Shown piece after piece: positions 51,321-58,979 of a DNA stretch of 64,000 nt; position 1 is the stretch's first letter, and each line of letters opens with the position of its first letter. The translations under genes were made by a program, and so were the position numbers. The DNA lies in assembly GCF_017352375.1 (NCBI RefSeq), contig NZ_JAFEVR010000012.1, forward strand, positions 62,001-126,000. Reading direction: 5' to 3'. Below the pieces are notes generated by a model. The model had not been told where the DNA came from and ran no database searches. It worked only from the letters and a program-made list of their open reading frames with translations. Source of the DNA: Mycolicibacterium sp. S2-37. GTDB taxonomy: Bacteria; Actinomycetota; Actinomycetes; Mycobacteriales; Mycobacteriaceae.

Positions 51321-53185
51321 GCGGCTCCACCACCAGAACCCGTCTGCTCGACCCGAAGTCGCACACCTGGGCGACCCGCGGCCTCGTCGCCATCGCTGCC
51401 GTCGTGGTGCTGTTGTTCCCGCTCTCGCCGAGCATGTCGGCGCAGAACATCGTGATCCTGTCCCTGGTGCTCGCCATCGGCGCCAGCGGGCTCAACATCA
51501 TCACCGGCTTCACCGGTTACCTGTCGCTGAGCCAGGGCGCGTTCATCGGCATCGGTGCGTACGTCGGCGCCATCCTCGCCACCCGGTTCCCCGACACCGA
51601 GCCGCTGGTGTGGGTGCCGATCGCCGGCGTGATCGCCGCCGCCATCGCCATGCTGCTCGGACTGGTGACCTACCGGTCGCGCGGTCCGGCGTTCGTCATC
51701 ATCACCGTCGCGTTCCTGTTCCTCATCCAGTTCGTCGCCATCGAGTGGGTGCCGGTGACCAACGGCACCGCGGGACTGACCCTCCCGCTGCCGGACTGGC
51801 CTGAGGCGTGGGGCAATTGGCCGTTCCATCTCATCCTGTGCGCGCTGCTGGGACTGTCGCTGCTGATGACCTGGTGGATTCGGCGGACCAAGTTCGGCAT
51901 GGGCCTGATCGCCATTCGCGAGGACGAGGGCAAGGCCGGCACCATCGGCGTGAATGCCCCTGTTTACAAGTTGCTGGCGTTCGGTCTGAGCGCACTCTTC
52001 GTCGGCATGGCCGGTTCGGTGTACGGGTACTACCTGTCGTTCGTCGACCCGATCGGCATGTTCTCGATCATCACCAGCGCACTCATCGTGCTGGCGGTGA
52101 TCCTCGGTGGCCGGGGCACGCTGTTCGGTCCCGTGCTGGGCGCGTTCATAATCCAGCCGGTCAACATCTACGCGAACCAGGCCTTCGGTGGAGGCAACGC
52201 CCGCCTGGTGCTGTTCGGCGGCCTACTGGTGCTGCTGGTGATCCTCCTGCCCAAGGGCATTCTCCCGACGCTGGCATCGTTGATCGAGAAGGCGAGAACC
52301 GAGGGCACCGCCGGTCTTTCGGGTGCGCGGCTCAATCCGCTGGATCGACCATTGGTGCGCGCCGAGCTCCGCAGGCCGGAGCCGACCGGCAAGACGCTGC
52401 TCGAAGTGCGCGGGCTGCACAAGAGCTTCGGTGGCAACCATGCCGTCAACGATTGCAGCTTCGCCGTCCCCGAGGGCTCGATCACCGCTTTGATCGGTCC
52501 GAACGGATCCGGTAAGACAACGGTGTTCAACCTGATCTCGGGCACCATGACCCCCGACAAGGGCGAGATCCTGCTGGACGGCCAACGCATCGACAACATC
52601 TCGCCATGGGCGCGGGCGCACCGCGGACTGGGGCGTACGTTCCAGATCACCCGCCTGTTCCGCGAGATGACGGTGTTGGAGAACGTCGTTGCGCCCCTGC
52701 GGCTCTTCTCGGTGCGCCAACTCGGCATCGGTGCCGTCAGTGGTGCCGAAGCTGCCCGAGCCGAGGAACTGCTGGAGTTCGTCGGTATGACCGCCTACCG
52801 GGACGCCCGGGCCGGCGCGCTGTCCTACGGCCAGCAGAAGCTCGTGGAACTCGCTCAGGTGCTCATGCTCGACCCGAAGCTGATCCTGCTCGACGAACCC
52901 GCAGGCGGCATCAACCCGACGCTGATCGAGCGGATGGGCGATCTGATCCGTGAGCTCAACGCAGGCGGTAAGACTTTCCTGCTCGTCGAGCACAACATGC
53001 CGTTCGTCGTCGGGCTGTGTGACCCGATCAGGGTGCTCGCCCGTGGCGCGGTGATCGCGCAGGGCACACCCGAACAGATCCAGAAGGACCCGCTGGTACT
53101 CGACGCGTATCTCGGCGATGACTACCTGCTCGAGGCACCGTCGAAGGGTTCGAGTGTGCCTGTGATCGAGAGGAATCCAGCATGA
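51317..53185 (+). CDS. livMG: fused LivM permease - LivG ATPase
   Basis: A 622-residue fusion. Residues 1-325 are a LivM permease (GLNIITGFTGYLSLSQGAF, GGRGTLFGPVLGAFI). After a linker (about 326-350), residues 355-600 are a LivG ATPase: Walker A GPNGSGKTT (about 394), FQITRLFREMTVLENV, signature LSYGQQKL and Walker B LILLDEPAGGINPTL. The usual two genes are here one unbroken frame with no stop or shift between the parts. It overlaps LivH before and LivF after by four bases each. Confidence 0.9.
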   Translation: MSGSTTRTRLLDPKSHTWATRGLVAIAAVVVLLFPLSPSMSAQNIVILSLVLAIGASGLNIITGFTGYLSLSQGAFIGIGAYVGAILATRFPDTEPLVWVPIAGVIAAAIAMLLGLVTYRSRGPAFVIITVAFLFLIQFVAIEWVPVTNGTAGLTLPLPDWPEAWGNWPFHLILCALLGLSLLMTWWIRRTKFGMGLIAIREDEGKAGTIGVNAPVYKLLAFGLSALFVGMAGSVYGYYLSFVDPIGMFSIITSALIVLAVILGGRGTLFGPVLGAFIIQPVNIYANQAFGGGNARLVLFGGLLVLLVILLPKGILPTLASLIEKARTEGTAGLSGARLNPLDRPLVRAELRRPEPTGKTLLEVRGLHKSFGGNHAVNDCSFAVPEGSITALIGPNGSGKTTVFNLISGTMTPDKGEILLDGQRIDNISPWARAHRGLGRTFQITRLFREMTVLENVVAPLRLFSVRQLGIGAVSGAEAARAEELLEFVGMTAYRDARAGALSYGQQKLVELAQVLMLDPKLILLDEPAGGINPTLIERMGDLIRELNAGGKTFLLVEHNMPFVVGLCDPIRVLARGAVIAQGTPEQIQKDPLVLDAYLGDDYLLEAPSKGSSVPVIERNPA

Positions 53186-53955
53186 TCAAACTCGAGGGAG
53201 TGGTCGCCGGTTACGGCGGCGGCAACGTCCTGCAGGGTGTCGATCTGGAGGTCGGCGCCGGTGAACTCGGCTGTATCGTCGGCCCCAACGGGGCGGGCAA
53301 GTCTACTGTGCTGCGTGCTGTCAGCGGAATACTCAAACCGAGTGCCGGGCGAATCATGCTGGACGGCAAGGACATCACCGGCCTCGCGCCCCACGACGTG
53401 CTCGGCTGCGGTGTCACCCAGGTACCGCAGAGCAACGGATTGTTCCCGACGCTGACCGTCAAGGAGAACATCCTGATGGGCGCCTACGTCATTCGCCGGC
53501 AGCGGTCTCTGGTCAAGCAACGCTACGACGAAGTGCTCGCCATGTTCCCGCTGGTGCGGGACAAGACCGGGATCCGCTGCGGCAACCTGTCCGGTGGCCA
53601 ACGGCGCATGGTGGAGTTCGCCCGCTCGTTGATGCTCGACCCCAAACTGGTGCTGCTCGACGAACCGTCCCTGGGTCTGGACCCGAAATCGCTCGTCGTG
53701 ATCGACAACGCCGTCGCCATCATGCGGGCCAGCGGTAAGGCCGTGCTGATGGTGGAGCAGAACGTCCGCTTCGGCTTGCGCATGGCGTCCAGCGGCATCG
53801 TCATGGAAAGCGGACGCGTTCTGCTCACCGGGCCTGCGTCGTCCGTACTGAACAACCCTGAGATCGCCGATCTCTACTTCGGCGGTGCGGTACAGGCGCC
53901 CTCTGCAGAAGAAAAGCCGGCCACCGACAGCCCGGCCACCCAACCCACGGCCTGA
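53182..53955 (+). CDS. livF: branched-chain-type ABC ATPase LivF
   Basis: A 257-residue ATPase with Walker A GPNGAGKST, QSNGLFPTLTVKENILMGAY, signature LSGGQRRM and Walker B LVLLDEPSLGLDPK. A 20-residue Ala/Pro/Thr tail is unusual but harmless. It completes the Liv-type importer. Confidence 0.9.
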   Translation: MIKLEGVVAGYGGGNVLQGVDLEVGAGELGCIVGPNGAGKSTVLRAVSGILKPSAGRIMLDGKDITGLAPHDVLGCGVTQVPQSNGLFPTLTVKENILMGAYVIRRQRSLVKQRYDEVLAMFPLVRDKTGIRCGNLSGGQRRMVEFARSLMLDPKLVLLDEPSLGLDPKSLVVIDNAVAIMRASGKAVLMVEQNVRFGLRMASSGIVMESGRVLLTGPASSVLNNPEIADLYFGGAVQAPSAEEKPATDSPATQPTA

Positions 53956-53977
53956 CAGCACAGAAATGGAAAAGGAC

Positions 53978-54919
53978 ATGTCTGCCTCAACTCTGAAGAT
54001 CGGCTGGATCGGCGCGGGCCGCATGGGCGCCCAACTCGTGACCCGCCTGCTGGATGCCGGCTACGACGTCACGGTTTACAACCGCACCGCCTCCAAGGCA
54101 GCCGCGCTGGCCGAGAAGGGCGCGAAGGTCGTCACCCAGCCCGTCGACCTGGCCGATCGTGATCTGGTGTTCGCCATGGTGTCATCGTCGAAGGATCTGG
54201 AGGAGGTGATGCTCGGAGAGAACGGCCTGTTGACTGGACCGGACTCGCCGCGGATCATCGCCGACTCGTCGACGGTGTCCGCCGAGGCGAGCGCCAAGAT
54301 CCGTGAGGCCGCGAACTCTCGGGGCTGCGACTTCCTGGCGACCCCGGTCAGCGGCAACCCGAAGGTGATCGCGGCGGGCAAGCTCACGGTGGCGGCGTCG
54401 GGTCCCCGTGAGGTCTTCGAGTCGATCGAGCCCGTGCTCAACGTCTTCGGCCGCAGCGTCACCTATGTCGGCGAGGGTGAGGTGGCGCGGCTGGTGAAGA
54501 TCGCACACAACCTGATGCTCGGTGTGGTCACGCAATGCCTGGCCGAGATCACCGTGCTGGTCGAGAAGGGCGGGGTCAGCCGCGCCGACTTCCTGGCCTT
54601 CCTGAACGACTCGGTGATGGGATCGACCTTCACGCAGTACAAGTCACCGGCATTCGTCAACCTCGACTTCGCACCGACCTTCACCATGGAGCTGCTGCAG
54701 AAGGACTTCGACCTGGGTCTGGAAGCGGCATACGAGTTGAAGTCGCCGATGCCGATCGCGTCGGCCACCCGGCAGATCATCGCGCAGGCCGCCGGCGCCG
54801 GCGTCGGTGTCGAAGAGGACTTCGCGACGCTGCTGCTGGAAGTCGCCCGCGGTGCGGGTATCAAGCTGGAGTCGGAGAACGTCCCCGTCGACGACGGCCT
54901 CACACCGGTTCACTCGTGA
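53978..54919 (+). CDS. 3-hydroxyisobutyrate-dehydrogenase-like NAD(P) oxidoreductase
   Basis: A 313-residue beta-hydroxyacid dehydrogenase family protein. The Rossmann motif is GWIGAGRMGAQLV, a substrate motif is ATPVSGNPKVIAAG, and the catalytic Lys is in RLVKIAHNLMLG. The substrate is probably a 3-hydroxyacid, tartronate semialdehyde or a related small acid. ATG 53978 (MSASTLKIG) is preferred over ATG 53966 because GGAAAAGG precedes it. It lies 22 bases after livF, and its stop overlaps the M24 gene start (GTGA). Confidence 0.87.
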   Translation: MSASTLKIGWIGAGRMGAQLVTRLLDAGYDVTVYNRTASKAAALAEKGAKVVTQPVDLADRDLVFAMVSSSKDLEEVMLGENGLLTGPDSPRIIADSSTVSAEASAKIREAANSRGCDFLATPVSGNPKVIAAGKLTVAASGPREVFESIEPVLNVFGRSVTYVGEGEVARLVKIAHNLMLGVVTQCLAEITVLVEKGGVSRADFLAFLNDSVMGSTFTQYKSPAFVNLDFAPTFTMELLQKDFDLGLEAAYELKSPMPIASATRQIIAQAAGAGVGVEEDFATLLLEVARGAGIKLESENVPVDDGLTPVHS

Positions 54920-56160
54920 GCGCGGTCCGTCCCCTGGGCGCACCGGGCCACATGGGCGTCGACTACGAGGAGCGGGTGGACTTCGCCCGGTTGCGCGACT
55001 ACCGCATCGGACGGGCGAAGGCGGCGTTGGAGGCCAGCGGCTGCGGAGCGTTCCTGCTGTTCGACTTCTACAACATCCGCTACACCACCCAGACCTGGAT
55101 CGGCGGTGCTCTCGGCGACAAGATGATCCGGTACTGCCTGTTGACCCGCGACGGTGATCCGATCCTCTGGGACTTCGGCTCGGCGGTGCGGCACCACAAG
55201 CTGTACTCGCCGTGGCTGCCGCAGGAGAATTGGCGCGCCGGTTTCCTCGGCTTCCGCGGGGCCGTGGCGCCGGATGCGGGGTTGATGCGCGATGCGGTCA
55301 CCGAGATCAAGGACATCCTCACCGAAGCGGGTCTCGCGGACGCACCGGTCGGCATGGACATCGTGGAGCCGCCGTTCCTGTTCGAGATGCAGCGCCAGGG
55401 GCTTTCGGTGGTGGACGCGCAGCAGAGCATGCTGGACGCCCGGGTGATCAAGTCGCAGGACGAGATCATGCTGCTCAACCAGGCGGCGGCCATGGTCGAC
55501 GGGGTGTATCAGGACATCGTCGACGTCTTGAAACCCGGAGTGCGAGAGAACGAGATCGTCGCGCTTGCCAACAAACGGCTCTACGAGATGGGTTCGGATC
55601 AGGTCGAGGCGGTCAACGCAATCTCCGGTGAACGGTGCAACCCGCACCCGCACAACTTCACCGACCGCATCATCCGGCCCGGGGACCAGGCGTTCTTCGA
55701 CATCATCCACTCCTACAACGGGTATCGCACCTGCTACTACCGCACTTTCGGGGTCGGGTCGGCGACGCAGAGCCAGCGCGATGCCTACAAGACCGCGCGC
55801 GAATGGATGGACCGGTCCATCGAGGCGATCCGGCCCGGGGTCTCCTCCGACCAGATCGCCCGATTGCTGCCGAAGGCGGAGGATTTCGGTTTCGAAAACG
55901 AGATGGCCGCATTCGGTCTGCAGTTCGCACACGGTCTCGGGCTGGGACTGCATGAGCGCCCGATCATCTCGCGGCTGAACTCGCTCGAGAACCCGATCGA
56001 GTTGCAGGCCGGCATGGTGTTCGCGATGGAGACCTACGCGCCGGCCTCCGACGGCGTCTCCGCCGCACGCATCGAAGAAGAGGTGGTGGTCACCGACAAC
56101 GGCCCGGTGATCCTGACCAAGTTCCCCGCCCAGGAGCTGTTCGTCGCCAACGAGTACTAG
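54916..56160 (+). CDS. M24-fold (creatinase/aminopeptidase P-like) protein with altered metal site
   Basis: A 414-residue two-domain protein: creatinase-like N-terminal domain (1-165) and pita-bread catalytic domain (170-414). Of the five canonical M24 metal ligands, Asp262, His339, Glu372 and Glu387 are present, but the second Asp is Cys273, at the exact 11-residue spacing. This suggests a changed or absent metal site and a non-peptidase role (C-N or C-S lyase or hydrolase, as in creatinase), not established here. GTG 54916 overlaps the upstream stop. It is the last gene of the Liv-type operon. Confidence 0.85.
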   Translation: MSAVRPLGAPGHMGVDYEERVDFARLRDYRIGRAKAALEASGCGAFLLFDFYNIRYTTQTWIGGALGDKMIRYCLLTRDGDPILWDFGSAVRHHKLYSPWLPQENWRAGFLGFRGAVAPDAGLMRDAVTEIKDILTEAGLADAPVGMDIVEPPFLFEMQRQGLSVVDAQQSMLDARVIKSQDEIMLLNQAAAMVDGVYQDIVDVLKPGVRENEIVALANKRLYEMGSDQVEAVNAISGERCNPHPHNFTDRIIRPGDQAFFDIIHSYNGYRTCYYRTFGVGSATQSQRDAYKTAREWMDRSIEAIRPGVSSDQIARLLPKAEDFGFENEMAAFGLQFAHGLGLGLHERPIISRLNSLENPIELQAGMVFAMETYAPASDGVSAARIEEEVVVTDNGPVILTKFPAQELFVANEY

Positions 56161-56174
56161 CTAGGCCTTTCGGC

Positions 56175-56202
56175 GCGATGCCAGTGGCGTTGACTGGATC
56201 GC
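56175..56202. terminator. hairpin between the M24 gene and the aldehyde dehydrogenase gene
   Basis: GCGATGCCAGT (56175-56185) pairs with ACTGGATCGC (56193-56202) with one bulged base and a seven-base loop, between two convergent stops. There is no U-tract. Confidence 0.4.
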
Positions 56203-56226
56203 CCCAACGCCGGCAGGCAGCCGACA

Positions 56227-57603
56227 TCAGGCCTTCCACACCGTCTTGAGGTTGCAGAACTCGCGGATACCTGCCGCGGCGAGCTCCCGGCCGTAGCCGG
56301 AGTCCTTGACGCCGCCGAACGGCAGCTCGGGGTAGGAAACGGTCATGCCGTTGACGAACACCGCACCGGCGTCGAGATTGGCGATGAACCAATCCTGTTC
56401 GGCGTCATCGTTGCTCCACACCGCGGAGCTGAGCCCGAAGCTGGTCTGATTGGCGACGCGCACTGCCTCCTCGCGGTCGGCCACCCGGTACACCGAGGCC
56501 ACCGGGCCGAACGTCTCCTCGAGCACGATCCGCATGTCGTCGGTGAGCCCGGCCAGCACGGTGGGGGTGTAGTACCAGCCCGGGCGGTCCGGAGCGCTGC
56601 CCCCGGCGAGCACCTGCGCGCCTTTGACCACGGCGTCGTCGACCAACTCGGCCACATCGGTGCGTCCGGACTCGGTGGCGAGCGGGCCCACGTCGGTGTC
56701 CTCATCCATCGGATCGCCGACCCTCAGAGCGTTCATCTTGCCGACGAACAGCCGGGTGAACTCGTCGTAGACGTCAGCGTGCACGATGAAACGCTTTCCG
56801 GCGATACAGGATTGACCGTTGTTCGAGGTGCGCGCCTTCACGGCCACCACTGCGGCAGCCTCGATGTCGGCGCTGGGCATCACGATGAACGGGTCAGAGC
56901 CGCCGAGTTCCAGAACGGCCTTCTTGATCTCCTGCCCAGCGGTCGACGCCACGGAGCGCCCCGCCGGCTCGGAGCCGGTCAGTGTGACGGCCTTGACGCG
57001 GTCGTCCTCGATCACCGCGGCGACCTCACGAGAGCCGATCAGCAGCGTGCGGAAGGACCCGGCGGGGAACCCGCCCTTTTCGAAGAGTTCGTCGAGATAG
57101 AGCGCGGACCGGGGGACGTTGGAGGCGTGTTTGAGCAGGCCGGTATTGCCCGCCATCAGCGCCGGAGCGGCGAACCGAATGACCTGCCACAGCGGGTAGT
57201 TCCAGGGCATCACGGCCAACACGACGCCGAGCGGCTGCCACACCGTGCCGGCCGCCGAGGCGTTCACTGAAGACGGATCGGCCAGTTCCTCGCCGGCGAG
57301 GAAGGATTCCGCGTTGTCGGCATAGAACCGGATGTTTCTGACGCACTTGAGGACTTCGGCTCGGGACTGGGCGATGGGCTTGCCCATCTCGAGAGTGATC
57401 ATCGCCGCGGCGCGCTCGACGTCGGCTTCCAGGATGTCGGCGGTGGCGTTCATCCACTCCGCACGCTGGGCAAAGCTGGTGTTGCGCAGCTGTCCGGCGG
57501 CGGCGTAGCTCTCGGCTATCCGGCGCTGCACCTCGGCGCTGTCATGCGGCTCGAAGGTCTCGACGGTCTCGCCGGTAGCGGGATTGACGGTCGCGATTGC
57601 CAT
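56227..57603 (-). CDS. NAD(P)-dependent aldehyde dehydrogenase (succinate-semialdehyde type)
   Basis: A 458-residue ALDH starting MAIATVNPATGETVETFEPH. PWNYPLWQVIRFAAPALMAGN, LELGGSDPFIV (general base Glu) and NNGQSCIAGKRF (catalytic Cys) are intact. The pattern is that of the GabD/YneI group, so succinate semialdehyde or a similar acid aldehyde is likely. ATG 57603 follows AGAGGAA. It is third in the minus-strand set VOC-GntR-ALDH. Confidence 0.9.
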   Translation of the reverse strand: MAIATVNPATGETVETFEPHDSAEVQRRIAESYAAAGQLRNTSFAQRAEWMNATADILEADVERAAAMITLEMGKPIAQSRAEVLKCVRNIRFYADNAESFLAGEELADPSSVNASAAGTVWQPLGVVLAVMPWNYPLWQVIRFAAPALMAGNTGLLKHASNVPRSALYLDELFEKGGFPAGSFRTLLIGSREVAAVIEDDRVKAVTLTGSEPAGRSVASTAGQEIKKAVLELGGSDPFIVMPSADIEAAAVVAVKARTSNNGQSCIAGKRFIVHADVYDEFTRLFVGKMNALRVGDPMDEDTDVGPLATESGRTDVAELVDDAVVKGAQVLAGGSAPDRPGWYYTPTVLAGLTDDMRIVLEETFGPVASVYRVADREEAVRVANQTSFGLSSAVWSNDDAEQDWFIANLDAGAVFVNGMTVSYPELPFGGVKDSGYGRELAAAGIREFCNLKTVWKA

Positions 57604-57631
57604 GGGATTCCTCTGGGATCGGTGGGGCGGG

Positions 57632-58291
57632 TCAGTCGAAAACTTCTGGGTGGCGGGCGAGTTGACGGCGCGTGCGTCGGATATGGCCCAGTAGGACGCG
57701 CTCGGCCTCGTCGGAGTCACGCTCTCGGATGGCGGCCACCAGCATGTGGTGCTCGTCGTGCAGGATGCGATGGCTGTCAGAATCGAGCAGACGGGTGAAC
57801 GCCCGGCGATAGTGCTGGGTGGTATTCCAGAGCCGTTCAACCGCCGGACCGAGGAAGGTGGTGCCGGCATCCGTATAGCTTCCGAGGTGAAACTCCCGGT
57901 CGAGCTCGAGGAACCGCTCCACATCGTCGGTTTCGCGCATCTGCTCGGCGAGTCGGGCCAGGTGATCGATCTGACGGTCGTCGAGCGTGGGGAGGCTGTA
58001 TCGCAGCAGGAGCGGTTCGATGCGTTCGCGAACCTGGTAGAGCTCCGCGCATTCGTCCAGGCTCAGCCTGGCGATCCACGCCCCGGCGTTGGCCACCGTC
58101 GTGACCAGGCCGTCGGATTCCAGTATGCGCAGAGCCTCCCGCACGGGCACCCGGCTGGCGCCGTACTGGCTGGCGAGCTCTTCCTGCCGGAGCCTGGTGC
58201 CCGGCGGATACACTCCGCGCAGAATCGCGTCGCGCATCTCATCGGCGACGCGGGCCCCCGTCACACCGTCGCGCACCTGCGGCGCACTCAC
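57632..58291 (-). CDS. GntR-family (FadR/FCD) regulator
   Basis: A 219-residue regulator with an N-terminal winged helix (LRQEELASQYGASRVPVREAL) and a C-terminal FCD domain with metal-binding His/Asp (FLELDREFH, HHMLVAAIRERD). GTG 58291 overlaps the end of the VOC gene by a few bases, so it is co-expressed. It probably controls the divergent VOC and E1-E2 promoters, where a repeated AAGTGKATCCAAT element lies. The ligand is unknown, probably an organic acid. Confidence 0.87.
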   Translation of the reverse strand: MSAPQVRDGVTGARVADEMRDAILRGVYPPGTRLRQEELASQYGASRVPVREALRILESDGLVTTVANAGAWIARLSLDECAELYQVRERIEPLLLRYSLPTLDDRQIDHLARLAEQMRETDDVERFLELDREFHLGSYTDAGTTFLGPAVERLWNTTQHYRRAFTRLLDSDSHRILHDEHHMLVAAIRERDSDEAERVLLGHIRRTRRQLARHPEVFD

Positions 58292-58298
58292 GGGTGCA

Positions 58299-58823
58299 TC
58301 ACTTCGCCGGTTGATTCGGATTCCACAGCAGCACATCGGCGTCGGCCTCGTAGGCCTTGCCGTCCGGGAAGCTGACGAGCTCGAACTGCATGCCCCACGG
58401 GCTCAGGAAGTACACCCAGCGCTGACCTTCACTCGCGTTCCGGCTGGCGGTCGGCTGGCCCAACACCTCGATGCCTGCGGAGCGCAGGTATGCCACCGCG
58501 GTGTCGATGTCGTGGACGTAGAACGCCACGTGGTGGCCGCCGACGTCGCTGTTGCGCGGTTGAGGGGCCTGGCCGTCGGCGGGCTCGTAATAGAACACCT
58601 CGAAATTGGCGCCGGTGCCGCACCGGTAGAAGCGCAGTTCCCGCATCACGGTCCGCGGGTGCACATTCAGATGCGTGCGCATCCAATCATCGTCGTGCGC
58701 ATAGGGACCCAGTGTGTAGACGTGTGTGCAGCCGAGTATCCGGACGAAGAAGTCGTGCGCCTGCTCCAGATCGGGCACGGTGAAGCCGATGTGGTCGGTG
58801 CCGACCAAGCCTGGCAGAGGCAT
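58299..58823 (-). CDS. VOC-family (glyoxalase/extradiol dioxygenase-like) protein
   Basis: A 174-residue two-repeat VOC protein starting MPLPGLVGTDHIGF. Metal-ligand candidates are the His in TDHIGF, the Glu in FEVFYYEPA, the His in GGHHVAFYV and the Glu in MQFELVSFPDG, the layout of extradiol dioxygenases and of methylmalonyl-CoA epimerase-like enzymes. The frame is open to 58934, but that would run across the repeat element at 58842. The gene precedes gntR by overlap. The exact reaction cannot be told. Confidence 0.8.
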   Translation of the reverse strand: MPLPGLVGTDHIGFTVPDLEQAHDFFVRILGCTHVYTLGPYAHDDDWMRTHLNVHPRTVMRELRFYRCGTGANFEVFYYEPADGQAPQPRNSDVGGHHVAFYVHDIDTAVAYLRSAGIEVLGQPTASRNASEGQRWVYFLSPWGMQFELVSFPDGKAYEADADVLLWNPNQPAK

Positions 58824-58841
58824 ATCGAGGCTGAACCTTTC

Positions 58842-58916
58842 AAGTGGATCCAATAGCGGAAACTCTACCGCTCGGTGAACCCCAGAAGGAAGAGATCTGG
58901 CAAAAGTGTATCCAAT
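58842..58916. promoter_or_regulatory. repeated element in the VOC / E1 divergent promoter
   Basis: AAGTGGATCCAAT (58842-58854) and AAGTGTATCCAAT (58904-58916) differ at one base. The first contains the palindrome TGGATCCA. They flank the promoter region between the VOC start (58823) and the E1 start (58980) and are likely GntR binding sites. Confidence 0.6.
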
Positions 58917-58979
58917 CCAGGTATGGTGGGACACGCATCACACCCCTGAACGGCTACCTGGAGCGGGGGATCCCGGTCG

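Noticed and set aside
52446..52456. AACGATTGCAG inside livMG as a tenth LacI site
   Set aside because: Only a half-site; the left arm does not match and it is deep inside a coding region.
54916..56160. Calling the M24 protein a DMSP lyase (DddP)
   Set aside because: It lacks the second Asp of the first ligand pair and has Cys273 at the next ligand position; similarity is only at the fold level.
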